From contig NMRA01000226.1 of assembly GCA_002633005.1 (NCBI GenBank), forward strand, positions 413,142-477,141: DNA of 64,000 nucleotides, written 5' to 3'. A program made the translations under genes and the position numbers. This stretch comes from Phoronis australis (Eukaryota > Phoronida > Phoronidae). Of the stretch, positions 23,430 to 33,380 are shown piece by piece (within the stretch, counting starts at the first letter, position 1; every line of letters begins with the position of its first letter). Under the pieces are notes generated by a model. The model had not been told where the DNA came from. It made no database searches and saw only the letters and a program-made list of their open reading frames with translations.

Positions 23430-25099
23430 AAAGGAGCATGCTACCCAAAAAACAACCTAATTTGTATCACTTAAGATTGAGTAGTTCTACTCCATAACGA
23501 CATGTACGGTTCAATACCTGACACCTGATGGCAGACGGACATGTTGAAATTATCCAATGACGTCATCGGTTTCACACGCAGTCTGTTCAGCAGTTCACAA
23601 CACGGGTTACTGGTGTCAGCTTATCGCTTGAAGTCATCGTTTAACACCAATAAATCATCAAACTTCGATGTAAGGCCCTTAAAAATACACCTAGTTCTTA
23701 TAAAAACGTGTTGTTTTATTTCGCTCTTATGGATTTATTGGTATTTGGACACACCGTAGCCTACAAAGTTCGGCAGGCTAATAAGGTCCGTAGCAGGAGT
23801 TTGGGGTCTGTTCGGAGATAATTTCGAAGTATTTTTCGTGAGATACAGACAGGAGAACCTAGATCTGTGTTGTTTAGACTTGTGATTTTTTTGAGTTCTA
23901 AACACAAAACGCTTGTTATCCTGGCCAGTGGCTCGGAGCCCGATCAGGCCCATCGCGGCCGGCCGGATTGCCTTGAGTTATCCAGGCCAGTGGCTCGGAA
24001 ACTGATCAGACATCACGAACATAAACCAGCCAAACTTCAGTGGAAACTAAACTTCGAGTCAAGAAAATACTATACTAGTGATCCAAAGTAATGTGCACGT
24101 GATTATGTTGGTGAATTAGCCACGAAACTGCAAATCTATTTACTCGTCGGGGCCGCGAATTCACTCGGGTTCCGCTTTGGCCACAGCACCATCTGGGCAG
24201 AAGTTGTACATTGACAATCATTATTTGAGTAATGTAAACGTAAATAAAGATTCCCTTAACACCTGACCGTGGGATGGAAATCGAGTTGTTTCACAACAGT
24301 TTCTGCCAGCAAACACTAAATTAGCATGAGCTCACACGGCCTCGGTGTCCCGTCAATTAGTTTTATTGCACCTAAAGCTGGTAACGCAGTGATTTATTCA
24401 TTGCTAGCTTCTCAAATCATTTGCACTCACGAACACTCCAATGGCATTACAAATTGCATCTAATGAGACAGACTTTGTTTCAGTTGGTTAGGGTGAGAAT
24501 AATTCATTTTGAAACAGAACGCGCAGCAATAAACGCCAACATGACAACTCGCAATCCCGACTTAGGACAAGCTAGAGCTCACCAGTCCCGACTTCGCAGG
24601 TGGAACGTTAAGTTTTACAGGCTATCAATTCAAACAGGAATACAGTGATGAAGAAATACTAGAGAGGCGCTGTGAACAAGCTCAGACAACAGAACGTATG
24701 GAGTTATTTGGTAAGCCGGCATTCGTCAGGCACTGTCGACTGCAGGCCACAGACATGGTGATGTTTCACGGCCTCATACTTGCTATTTACAGCGTACATT
24801 TCATTATTCACTACCATGAGCCACTTCGTAAGCATTTTGGACTCTCGAGGAAGTAAACAAACGATATACCTGCTTTCCTCGCAGCTGCTTAGGTCGGACA
24901 AGCAGGAACGATGCACCGCAACGTAGCGGCATTCACTCTGCATATGAACCACTGACGTCGCTAGCGTCATTTCTCACCTTAATCACAGGTTAACGCGACA
25001 TCTCTTGGCAAGGTAAGGTCGACCGTATGTGAGGCGATGTGGATATAGACCGATTAAGACGGCAAAAAAGACTAATTAAATCGGGTGGCATTCTCCTTT
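23430..25099 (-). mobile_element. Degenerate THAP-domain (P-element-like) transposon, copy 2, inverted
   Basis: Ends GGAGCATGCTACCC (23433) and GGGTGGCATTCTCC (to 25096). Across its whole length it is the diverged reverse complement of copy 1, from which it is separated by about 50 bp. The minus strand at 24960-24704 keeps KMLTKWLMVV and KYEAVKHHHVCG of the THAP domain, but the zinc-binding His after VCG is lost and frames are broken. Confidence 0.75.
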
Positions 25100-25117
25100 A
25101 AATCTCAACCACTAGAC

Positions 25118-25162
25118 ATGCAGTTAGACATGCAGTTAGACATGCAGTTAGACATGCAGTTA
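25118..25162. repeat. 12-bp tandem repeat (ACATGCAGTTAG)
   Basis: Three perfect and one imperfect copies of ACATGCAGTTAG, immediately outside the end of THAP copy 2. Confidence 0.95.
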
Positions 25163-25829
25163 TACACACAAATGTCCAATAGAATACATACTGTCCAGCA
25201 GGAAGAGCTTTTTGTCCAGCATCGTAGGCTACGGTCGGGGGATGGCTCTCCCGACGGCCATCCCTGGAGTAATAGTAATTGGCACTGAGCTTATGAGACG
25301 GTCCCCCTGGCAAATTTGGAGCTGGCTGTGTCCTGGACAAAACACGAAAATATTCATTGTGAATTCAATCGGTTGGTTGAGTCATACCTTGTGTTAAAAG
25401 AAGTAACATAAAAGTTAAAATCTCACCAATTTTAGACAAAAATAATAGTCAAAATTACTCCTTTTCATTTTTTAATGCCTTCTAACATTATTGACAATGC
25501 TCACATTTTCTCAAGACATTTTAATTATCTAAGTACCCGTGAATTGAGCAGAGTTGATAAATAGCGGAGTGGGAAATGTCTTTTCAAGAAAACGAGAGTA
25601 ATTGAGCATTTCAGTAATTCTCTATTATTAGTCCAATCAGCATGTCCTCATAGGACGGTTAAGATATCATTAAAACAGAACAGTTATAGGAATTCTGGTT
25701 GGTGAGTTGGAAAATGAAAATATGGGTGGAGGGCAAAAATGTGCCTTCAACCTCTGTGGTATGGTTTACTGAAACATCCCTAAGTATTTTCACTTCCTCT
25801 GTGGTTTTCACTGTGACTGATGATGTACA

Positions 25830-27202
25830 AATTTGGCGACAGATAAAACGAGAGCGCTCGGAGGAGCGACACTTGGCAAAATTACGCGAAAACAGGACGA
25901 TGGGGAGGACGACGACGATGATCATGACGATGAACAACACGATAACATTCATGTGACTAGCAAACAAATCAGTAAGAAATACCCTGCAGTCTTGTTCACG
26001 CACCCGGTTTCTCGGACGGCAGACGACAGAGGTTGATAGCAAATGCCAGCTACCGGTTTGCATCAAAAGTAGGTAAAAACTTGGCTTTTCTCATTCAAAA
26101 ACACAAATAAATCAGTTTTCTGGCATCTGTTTACAACAGATTCCACGAACAACGAGCCAAACCTGACATACGCCCTGTATATGAATTGTAGGCACTAGAA
26201 AATGCCCTGTAGTCGCAGACTGACTGTCACTAGAAAATGCCCCGTGGCCGTGGCCTGACTGTTTAGTGCTACCTACAATCTTGAGCGACACTAGGCGAAA
26301 AGAACGACGATGATGATTGTAATGATGAAGATGGCAATTATGAGCAACACTATAACACTCATGTGACCTGAGAAGATGTGAGAAATCAGTAAACAGGCTA
26401 CAGTCTTGAGCGACACTTGGCGAACAACAAAATCAGTCAACAAAGGAACAGCGTTTTCAGAAACTCGAATAATTCAAAAAGTAGACGTCCTAGAGACAAA
26501 TTGAAAATATCTTCTGAGAGTCCGTTCAAAATTCTATGTAACCAGGCAGTTTCGCAGCATTTAATGAATTTTTCGAAAAACTTGAAATTTTGCATTTTTT
26601 TGAAATTCAAAGTCAAATAACTCGAAAATGGTAAGTCTGAGAAAAATGTTATTGCAACACTTTTGAAAGAGCATACTTCAAGGAATCCACATGCAAAAAT
26701 TTCCGTCATTTGCTCTTTCCGTTAAAAATGTGACCGCAGAACGATTGAAAACAGGAGAAAATGCACCAGAGCCGCCATCTTGAAAGTGACTTCCGCTTAA
26801 ACAAAATTTTATAAAAGCTGATCAATAGCAACAAACACGTGACCAGTTTGAAAATGATTGGTTTGCCAATGGGCCTTCTACAGGAGAAAACATTTTCGGC
26901 CAGATATTGAGGAGCGCATGCGCCATTGTCAATATTTCTGCATTCTTTGACCAGAAGTCAACATTTTCCGCAGAGTTGTAGTACATGCGTTCTATAATAA
27001 TCGTACCAACTTTCAGCCACGCCCGCCATTTTGAATCCGATCATGACCAAAAACAATAGGCTTCCAGAAATTTCTGATCTACACGTTGTGTGCAAATTTC
27101 GTGCGGATCGGACGAAAATTGTGACCTGTAGAGAGCGAACAAACAAAAAAACTTGATGTCAGACCAACATACTTGGCGGAATTCTGGGAATTCCGCCAAG
27201 TA
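25830..27202 (+). repeat. Large dispersed repeat, copy 1, ending in a palindrome
   Basis: Begins with GAGAGCGCTCGGAGGAGCGA at 25850 and ends with a 15-bp-arm palindrome TACTTGGCGGAATTC/TGG/GAATTCCGCCAAGTA at 27170-27202. The whole stretch recurs in inverted orientation at 47484-48867. The motif GCGACACTTGGC (or ACTAGGC) occurs three times (25868, 26284, 26409), so the element has internal duplications. No clear transposase frame. Confidence 0.75.
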
Positions 27203-27280
27203 ACAAGCCTAGGAAACTTCAAACATTTCACTTTTGCTAATTTGAAAAAACTGCTGTTGATGAGGTAAGAGGTGACTCAC

Positions 27281-27327
27281 CTTGGAGACATCAATTGCTC
27301 AAATCTGGCATGATTTATCAACTTGCG
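27281..27327 (-). CDS. Candidate internal exon of the same unrecognised gene
   Basis: 47-nt segment between CTTTATTTCAG and GTGAGT reading RKLINHARFEQLMSP plus AG. It is open in only one frame, which is in phase with both the upstream and downstream candidates. Short length keeps confidence moderate. The intron to 20310 would be 7 kb and would contain the paired THAP elements. Confidence 0.5.
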
Positions 27328-27734
27328 CTGAAATAAAGACCAGTGCAGATAAAATGACAAATACGCTAAAAAAATTATTGAGTGTATATGCGTCACTGAC
27401 ATGCAATGTACTAAATAACGACTGAGGTGTGTATGGCTCAAAAACAATCAACAAATTCCACTATTTATCAGTTGGATACAAACAGCTGAGAGTAGTCTGG
27501 GTGTAGGTTAATAATCAAAGAGGCACTATACCAGCATTTTGTCAAAAAACAACTTTTGGTTTAGAATGCTCGCCATTATAAAGTTTGCTCCTGACTGACA
27601 GTTTGTTACTACCTCAGAACAACATCATGCAGTTTATCACGGCGGTTAGTTTCAGCTGCCGAAACAATAATAGTTATTCAATGTTTCAGCAAAAGAATGA
27701 AAATACGCTGTCGTTAGCTCTATTTAAGTTAGAT

Positions 27735-27932
27735 CCAGTTGGTGTGAAATGGTCTGCCTGAGGTTAACACACAGCAGGTCCTTGTTGAATTTTGATGTTG
27801 GTCTTCAGACAGGTAGCTGGCTGGCTGTTTTATCCAGGTGGTGTGAATTTTCAAGGTCTTCATGAGGTTAACAGACAGAAGTTAGTGGCTGTATTTTGAT
27901 GTTAGTTTTCAGACAGGTAGCTCACTGGCTAA
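27735..27932. repeat. Imperfect tandem duplication, period about 104 bp
   Basis: The block with GAGGTTAACACACAG and TTCAGACAGGTAGCTGGCTG (27760-27828) is repeated at 27864-27930 with GAGGTTAACAGACAG and CAGACAGGTAGCTCACTGGC. The preceding CCAGTTGGTGTGAA/CCAGGTGGTGTGAA also repeats. Confidence 0.85.
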
Positions 27933-28546
27933 ACTGTAGGCATATCCCCATACAAAGTTACTCACTTCATAATACAACGAATAATATGAAATGCAGCATG
28001 CATATGTACTCAATGAGTTATAATCAACACATATCTTGACTGTAAACAATTTCGTCATCATAATTTGAAAATATCTCAGAGACCCTTTGACGCAGGTAAA
28101 TGAAATTTTGCAGGTAACCATTCAGTGTTACGATACACGTTTCAGTAAATTTTTATCCAAATCGGACGTTTTGGCACATTTTGCATTATATATAATTGAA
28201 AATACTACGGACTGTTGTAAATTCTTTGCTGAAATAAAGGTTTACCTATATAGAACTGTTCTGTTACTATATCTTGTCACCAAAGGCCTTATTTATGTTC
28301 TGACTGATCTTTGAAAAACACAACTAGCAAACCTTCGGCGAACCTAAATATTGGACACCATGTTTCCCCATACGCCACACCGCGGAAAACTGACTAATCA
28401 CGTAATTTCAGCTTGAGTGTTGTGACATATATGCTGCTAGAACACAGGTCCATTCGCAACAAAATTATCCATAAAATGAAATCTGATGACGGTGCCAAGT
28501 CGTTTCCATGAATCACTGCAGACGACTAAAGCACGTGCAAACTCAC

Positions 28547-28610
28547 AGCCGTTTTTAGTATCTCTTTGGCTTCTTGATTTGACACCCGCACGTGCGCGGT
28601 TGGGGTTTGA
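28547..28610 (-). CDS. Candidate upstream exon of the same unrecognised gene
   Basis: Ends at a strong donor (GCT/GTGAGT) after VSNQEAKEILKTA, an amphipathic-helix-like sequence in phase 0 with the next candidate exon. The 5' border is uncertain: CTCAAG (28610) or TTCCAG (28635). No in-frame ATG was found, so a start exon is missing. The gene would lie head to head with RPS28. Confidence 0.35.
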
Positions 28611-29544
28611 CTTGAGTTTAAAAACAAATGAAAAACTGGAACAGTGACATATTGTCAGTTCAATGAGATGGTTTCATTGCGGATAAAATATTTTGTTTTC
28701 AACTTTTATAACCGATTTATGCGATCGTCCATTTTAGGCCAACTTGGGGGTCTAAATTGCACCCTCACTCGGTGAAATCAAAACGAGGCAACGCTGTAAA
28801 AAACGAGACGGTGCCGGACACTGAATGCATTACAGTGGAACAAAAATTGTTGTCCTTTAATTCACAGATTATTCTTCAAGTAAGATTTTATGAAATGTCC
28901 GATATTTAGGGTCTGTCCGATAATTAGGTACACTATGTCATGTGTAGTCATACCGAGTCATAAAACCAGAAAGGGTCACTGAAGAAATTAAGCACTTTTG
29001 TCTTATAAAATGAAAATCTTAAGTGCAAATTGTATTTTTGCCGAGGTGGAAACCTCTGTAGCCAACCAGCCGAGGGGCTATATGAGTTGCCACTGGCACA
29101 GACTGTGTTGGTTAGGTTACAGTGTCAAGAGACACTGTTGTTGCCTGGCCGAGTTCTGACTTTGACTTTGAGAAAGAATACGCGAAAAATAAATTTATTA
29201 ATAGCGCTTCCGCTGGTACTTAGCGACTACTCTAATGTTTTTATACGTTATCTCTCGTGATGAGACAATTCCTAAATCCAAGTTACCTGCAGCATTAAAT
29301 CGCGAATCTTTTGCATAAACGGAGTCAAATTTCTGGGAGCCGCCATTTTGGACTAACTGAGAAAAATTTCTTTTTATAAAAAATTGTACCATGAATTGAA
29401 AAATTTCCTATGCTTAGTATCAAAAAAAAATTAAATGTTATTCTCTGCAAATTTTATGAATGTTATTTATAACAACCTTATTTATATAAATGAATGTTGG
29501 AGCAAAATGTTTGTTGCTGAACTGTTCAAAACTCCGTGGTTTTT

Positions 29545-29586
29545 CACGTGAACCCCTTGATCTCTCTTTTCAACCCGACATTCAAA
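29545..29586 (+). promoter_or_regulatory. RPS28: RPS28 core promoter, 5'TOP-like start and short 5'UTR
   Basis: A CTCTCTTTT tract at 29562-29570 lies 25 nt before the ATG, the usual arrangement of a terminal oligopyrimidine start in ribosomal-protein genes. A CACGTG E-box is at 29545-29550. The transcription start at the tract is inferred. Confidence 0.55.
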
Positions 29587-29616
29587 ATGGACAGAAGCAG
29601 TACAAAGCTCGCAAGG
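29587..29616 (+). CDS. RPS28: 40S ribosomal protein S28 (eS28), exon 1
   Basis: The ATG at 29587 starts MDRSSTKLAR, followed by the donor GGTAAT. It is in phase 0 with exon 2. The ending LAR is conserved before the VTK segment in eS28 proteins. The N terminus is ten residues long, three shorter than in human. The full protein of 66 residues is a component of the small ribosomal subunit near the mRNA exit and mRNA 5' side. Confidence 0.88.
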
Positions 29617-30540
29617 GTAATTAATGCTCATGTATTTCTTCTCCAGTCTCCGATAAGAACGAGTTAGTTATAGCTTTGCATCCCTAAGTGATGTTACAAA
29701 CGGTTGTGATCTAAATGACACATCTATCACCGTCACCGCCAAAGAATCTGCATACAACACAGTGCAAGTCTTGTCTCTTGATCATGTTGTGTTGTCGATA
29801 GATCGGTGAACATCGCATGCGGCAAGCCGACAGTTTTTAGAGTTTGTTTTGCTCGAAAACTTTCATGTCTAAATGCGTAGGTCGTGGTTAGGGCACTAGT
29901 CGGATATAATGGACCCTAACTTATTCCAAATAATTCCACTGAATGTGGGTCTAAATGAATGATTTTGATATCGTTGCATTCCTCACCTCAAAGTCCTCAG
30001 ACATCTCGCTATCCGTACATACCTTATTCGCCGTAATAACCGCCCAGGGTGCTTAGAAAAGTTCGGTGAAATCGGAATCTAAGTCTTAAGATTCATCATA
30101 TTTACACTCTGACGTATCTGTAATCTATGAAAGACTTTCTACAAAACCGTGGTGCATTGCTGTCAAACTTTGCTGCTAAATTACGATCATTTTACAGAAA
30201 ATTGTGTTTTTGTTGCGTCTATGACTGTATCTCTTAAACCGTTCGCAGGATCTTTACTTAATTTAGGAAGTGTATTTATATGATGTTGACTAGGGATGGC
30301 GAAGACTTTCGGACAGATCTGGCTACTGCTGTACCCCCTAGTGACAATTTTAGTTTTTTACGTTTAACTCAGTGGATCCAATGGACACTGTGCCCACTAG
30401 TGGCAATTTCATTTTATTATGTTTTCCTTTGTTTCTCTGAAGATCCTTGACAGATTTTTATGAAATATGGCATGTTCCTGTTTTTGGATGGATTGTATGT
30501 TTTGCGCCATCCAGTGGCTTTTTTTATGATACAAATAAAT

Positions 30541-30605
30541 AACCCTAAAAGCACACCATTTGCAATGCATTCGTGGGCGCATTTCAACGCTCTGCGTTGC
30601 TCTTG
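30541..30605. repeat. Short dispersed module shared with 59433-59500
   Basis: GTGGGCGCATTTCAACGCTC then TGCGTTGCTCTTG in the first RPS28 intron matches, inverted, GAGCAACGCGGAGCGTTGAA then ATGCGCCCAC between the two WW-exon duplicates. Confidence 0.7.
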
Positions 30606-31488
30606 TTTTAATGGAGTTGAGGAAGATAATTTAAAGTTTTGAGAAAACAATGAAGTTGCATTTGAAGAGACATGCAGAAATATATTCTTGAGTACACGTG
30701 TCTACATTTCATTTCACCACACAGTACTGCAATTCATAAGTCCACAGTTAACACGTATCCTCAACAAATTCACAACTCAGGCCCATCGGCGCTTGACATA
30801 GGCAAAAATCTCTACTCGAAAGTTGAAGTGACGGCAAATTTGCACTCGCTTTCATGTACCCGGACTTGTCCTCATATAAGATGACGACCAAAAAAGACGT
30901 CAGAATTCCATGTTTGAATTTGGGGCTCCTATTTTTGCATTTTCCAATCGTTTTTCCGAGCGCTTTACTAGAAAATTTTGGAATTGGAATCGCCTGGAGT
31001 TTGGTTATTGGCGTTGCCAGTGGTTGCGGGGAACATTGGGGTTGTAAGGCGTCTGATGCAGTGGATTATAAATGGTCGCTTTGTTGAAATTGACACGAGG
31101 TCAATCACAGTCTTTCATACTACACTACAACAAATTTATTCTTAAAAAAAGAACCATTATTTTCTTGCAGTTTGAGAGCCAAATCCTGGCCTGTTTCACA
31201 GCCAAATTAACAGGTGCTTTGCGCGTGACTGGGTGACCTACTTTTTCCATTAACAGCAAACTGTGCGACACACACAGCAAAGTTGAATCGCCCAATAATC
31301 ATTTTATTCTGCAAAAGTTGAAATGTGTTGAGAGCTGAGTGTCCTAACCATTCTCACAAGAAGCAACTGCCGCTTGGCAAGCGATTTAGATAGGCTTCAT
31401 ATGACAGTGACTTTACGTCACACCTGGAAGTCGTGTCACAGCACTCCCTTCTTTGGATCAAACTACATTTCATGTTCTGTTGTTTTAG

Positions 31489-31536
31489 GTAACCAAAATC
31501 CTCGGCCGCACTGGCTCCCAGGGACAGTGTACTCAG
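31489..31536 (+). CDS. RPS28: 40S ribosomal protein S28 (eS28), exon 2
   Basis: 48-nt exon between TGTTTTAG and GTATGC, reading VTKILGRTGSQGQCTQ. This matches eS28 (VTKVLGRTGSQGQCTQ in vertebrates) with a single conservative change. Phase 0 at both ends. Confidence 0.97.
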
Positions 31537-32274
31537 GTATGCATTACTATAGTTTATACTATGATCAACGAGAACTGCACATGATTGTACAAGTTAAAGT
31601 GATTTCATAACAAGCACTTCATTGTATTTTTTCTTCAACAGTGGCATTTTTTCTTTAGTAAAATGGCTGAAGTTAACTACACCAGGCAGGAGTTTGTTCG
31701 ACCGTCTTGTGTTGTTTTCTTGTTGTTTCAACCAACTTGAGTTGTTGACAGAATCTTAATTTCTGAATCGACATTCTCTAAATATCTCTCTAAAAGCGAT
31801 GATGGGATAGATAATGTAATGTCAATCAATAGCATGTGTAAATTAAATCTTATGCATGATATAGTGGACAAGTTTGTAAAAAGTGTGTACTCTGTATCAT
31901 TGTGGTTCTCGAGTTCTATCAAAAAAAATTTCTATTTCTACTAGTATTTTTCGAGTAGCTGCGAACGCATAGCTGAATTGAAAGAAATTGTTTCTTTGGT
32001 AATTCTGTACATAACTGTCATAATTGTCTAATTACCTTGTTTGAAGTAATGAAAAGTCAGCCAAATGTTGTTCTATAACACCTGTATAGTACAAGCCACT
32101 GTTATTATGGTCTGATTAAATTCTAATTAGCATTTATGTTGGTGGAGACATTTGACAAAATCAAATTTCACCTGTCCACCATATTGTTAGGTAAATAAGT
32201 GAAGAATGGTCGTGTGTGACGTGGTGCATATTGCTATTTAACTTTCATGAAGTGGTAACCTTGTGCATTTTTAG

Positions 32275-32397
32275 GTGCGAGTAGAATTTCTTGATGAGAG
32301 CAGTAGGTCCATCATACGCAATGTGAAGGGGCCCATCCGAGAGGGCGACATCTTGACGCTACTTGAGTCTGAACGTGAAGCTAGGAGGCTTCGCTAG
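32275..32397 (+). CDS. RPS28: 40S ribosomal protein S28 (eS28), exon 3 with stop
   Basis: After the acceptor TTTTTAG the exon reads [30 protein letters not shown] and [10 protein letters not shown], then TAG. The [26 protein letters not shown] end is invariant in eS28. Introns of about 1.9 and 0.7 kb separate the exons. No disablement is visible and introns are present, so this is a functional gene and not a processed copy. Confidence 0.98.
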   Translation: MRVEFLDESSRSIIRNVKGPIREGDILTLLESEREARRLR

Positions 32398-33270
32398 CAT
32401 AGGTAGGTTGTGCCTTGTTGTCTTAGTTGGCGGTGCTGGAAAAGAAACAATTCGTAAATTGCTGTTTTAACGAATACATTACAACTGATAAATTAAAAAC
32501 GTGTGTGAACATATAAAAAGCCCTAGTAATTCCAAACATTACATAATCTCTTATTTGGTAGAGAAATAAACAAATAATAAACACTGCCTTGTTTCTTTAG
32601 GATAACTGTCAATGAAAATTACCATACTCATTTACATCAAAGAAGTCTCTCAAAACAAGACTTTCGAAAGATTGTAATGGTAACTGATTCTCGAATGGTT
32701 TCCGGCACACTGGAGGAACTGGGGTTGTTTGTAAATTACAGTACTTCATTTGCATATTCACAATTTAATAAGATTATGCATCTTTAAGACATTTTTGGTT
32801 ATCCGTTTTGATGCACAAAACATAAGGATAATCTCCAATACAAACAGTTATTACAGGCTCGTGACACTTTGAAGATAAGTGAAAGCATAGGTAACATGTG
32901 TTTACGCCAAGAGTCGTTCTGGATGTTTTCTCAGCATCAGAACCGCTAACCTCAAAGTCACTTGTTAATGAACAAATGTGTCGCCAGTGGGACTAGTATT
33001 GATCTGCTTTGATTGTTACTAAAAATCACGGTGTTTATTCGTTGGATATGAATGGTTGTATTGCTAATTAGGGTCGCTTTTTGGCTCAATCTCACCCTTG
33101 GTTAGAAAAGATATTTGCTGGTGTTGTAGGGTGGTAATTTCTTTGCCTAACAGTGCTAAGAATAAACTGACTTTTCATATCTCAAGAGGGAGATTAGTTG
33201 GAATGTCTGTGGGTTTATGAGTGCAGCCACACGATGTTGGTTTGTTCATTTACTGTGTTTTGTGTTTCAG

Positions 33271-33380
33271 GTGCTGTGCTGGGCTGTGTAGCGAGAAAGG
33301 TGGAAGAGGCGCAGGGAAATTTGTAAATTACCATGTCACCCCGACTCTTTGGTCTGCAAAAATAAAAACTTTTACGTATG
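33271..33380 (+). other. RPS28: Probable 3'UTR exon of RPS28 with poly(A) signal
   Basis: Five bases after the stop there is a good donor (CATAG/GTAGGT at 32402/32403), and at 33270/33271 a good acceptor (TTGTGTTTCAG/GTG). The following sequence has AATAAA at 33361-33366. A spliced 3'UTR is inferred; the AATAAA-like motifs at 32560-32580 are the alternative unspliced end. Confidence 0.5.

Noticed and set aside
27610-27655. Possible minus-strand exon (ETNRRDKLHDVVL)
   Set aside because: Its phase does not fit the next candidate exon at 27281-27327.
29617-32274. Intronic box C/D snoRNA in RPS28 introns
   Set aside because: Ribosomal-protein introns often host snoRNAs, but no properly placed RTGATGA and CTGA pair with a terminal stem was found by eye.
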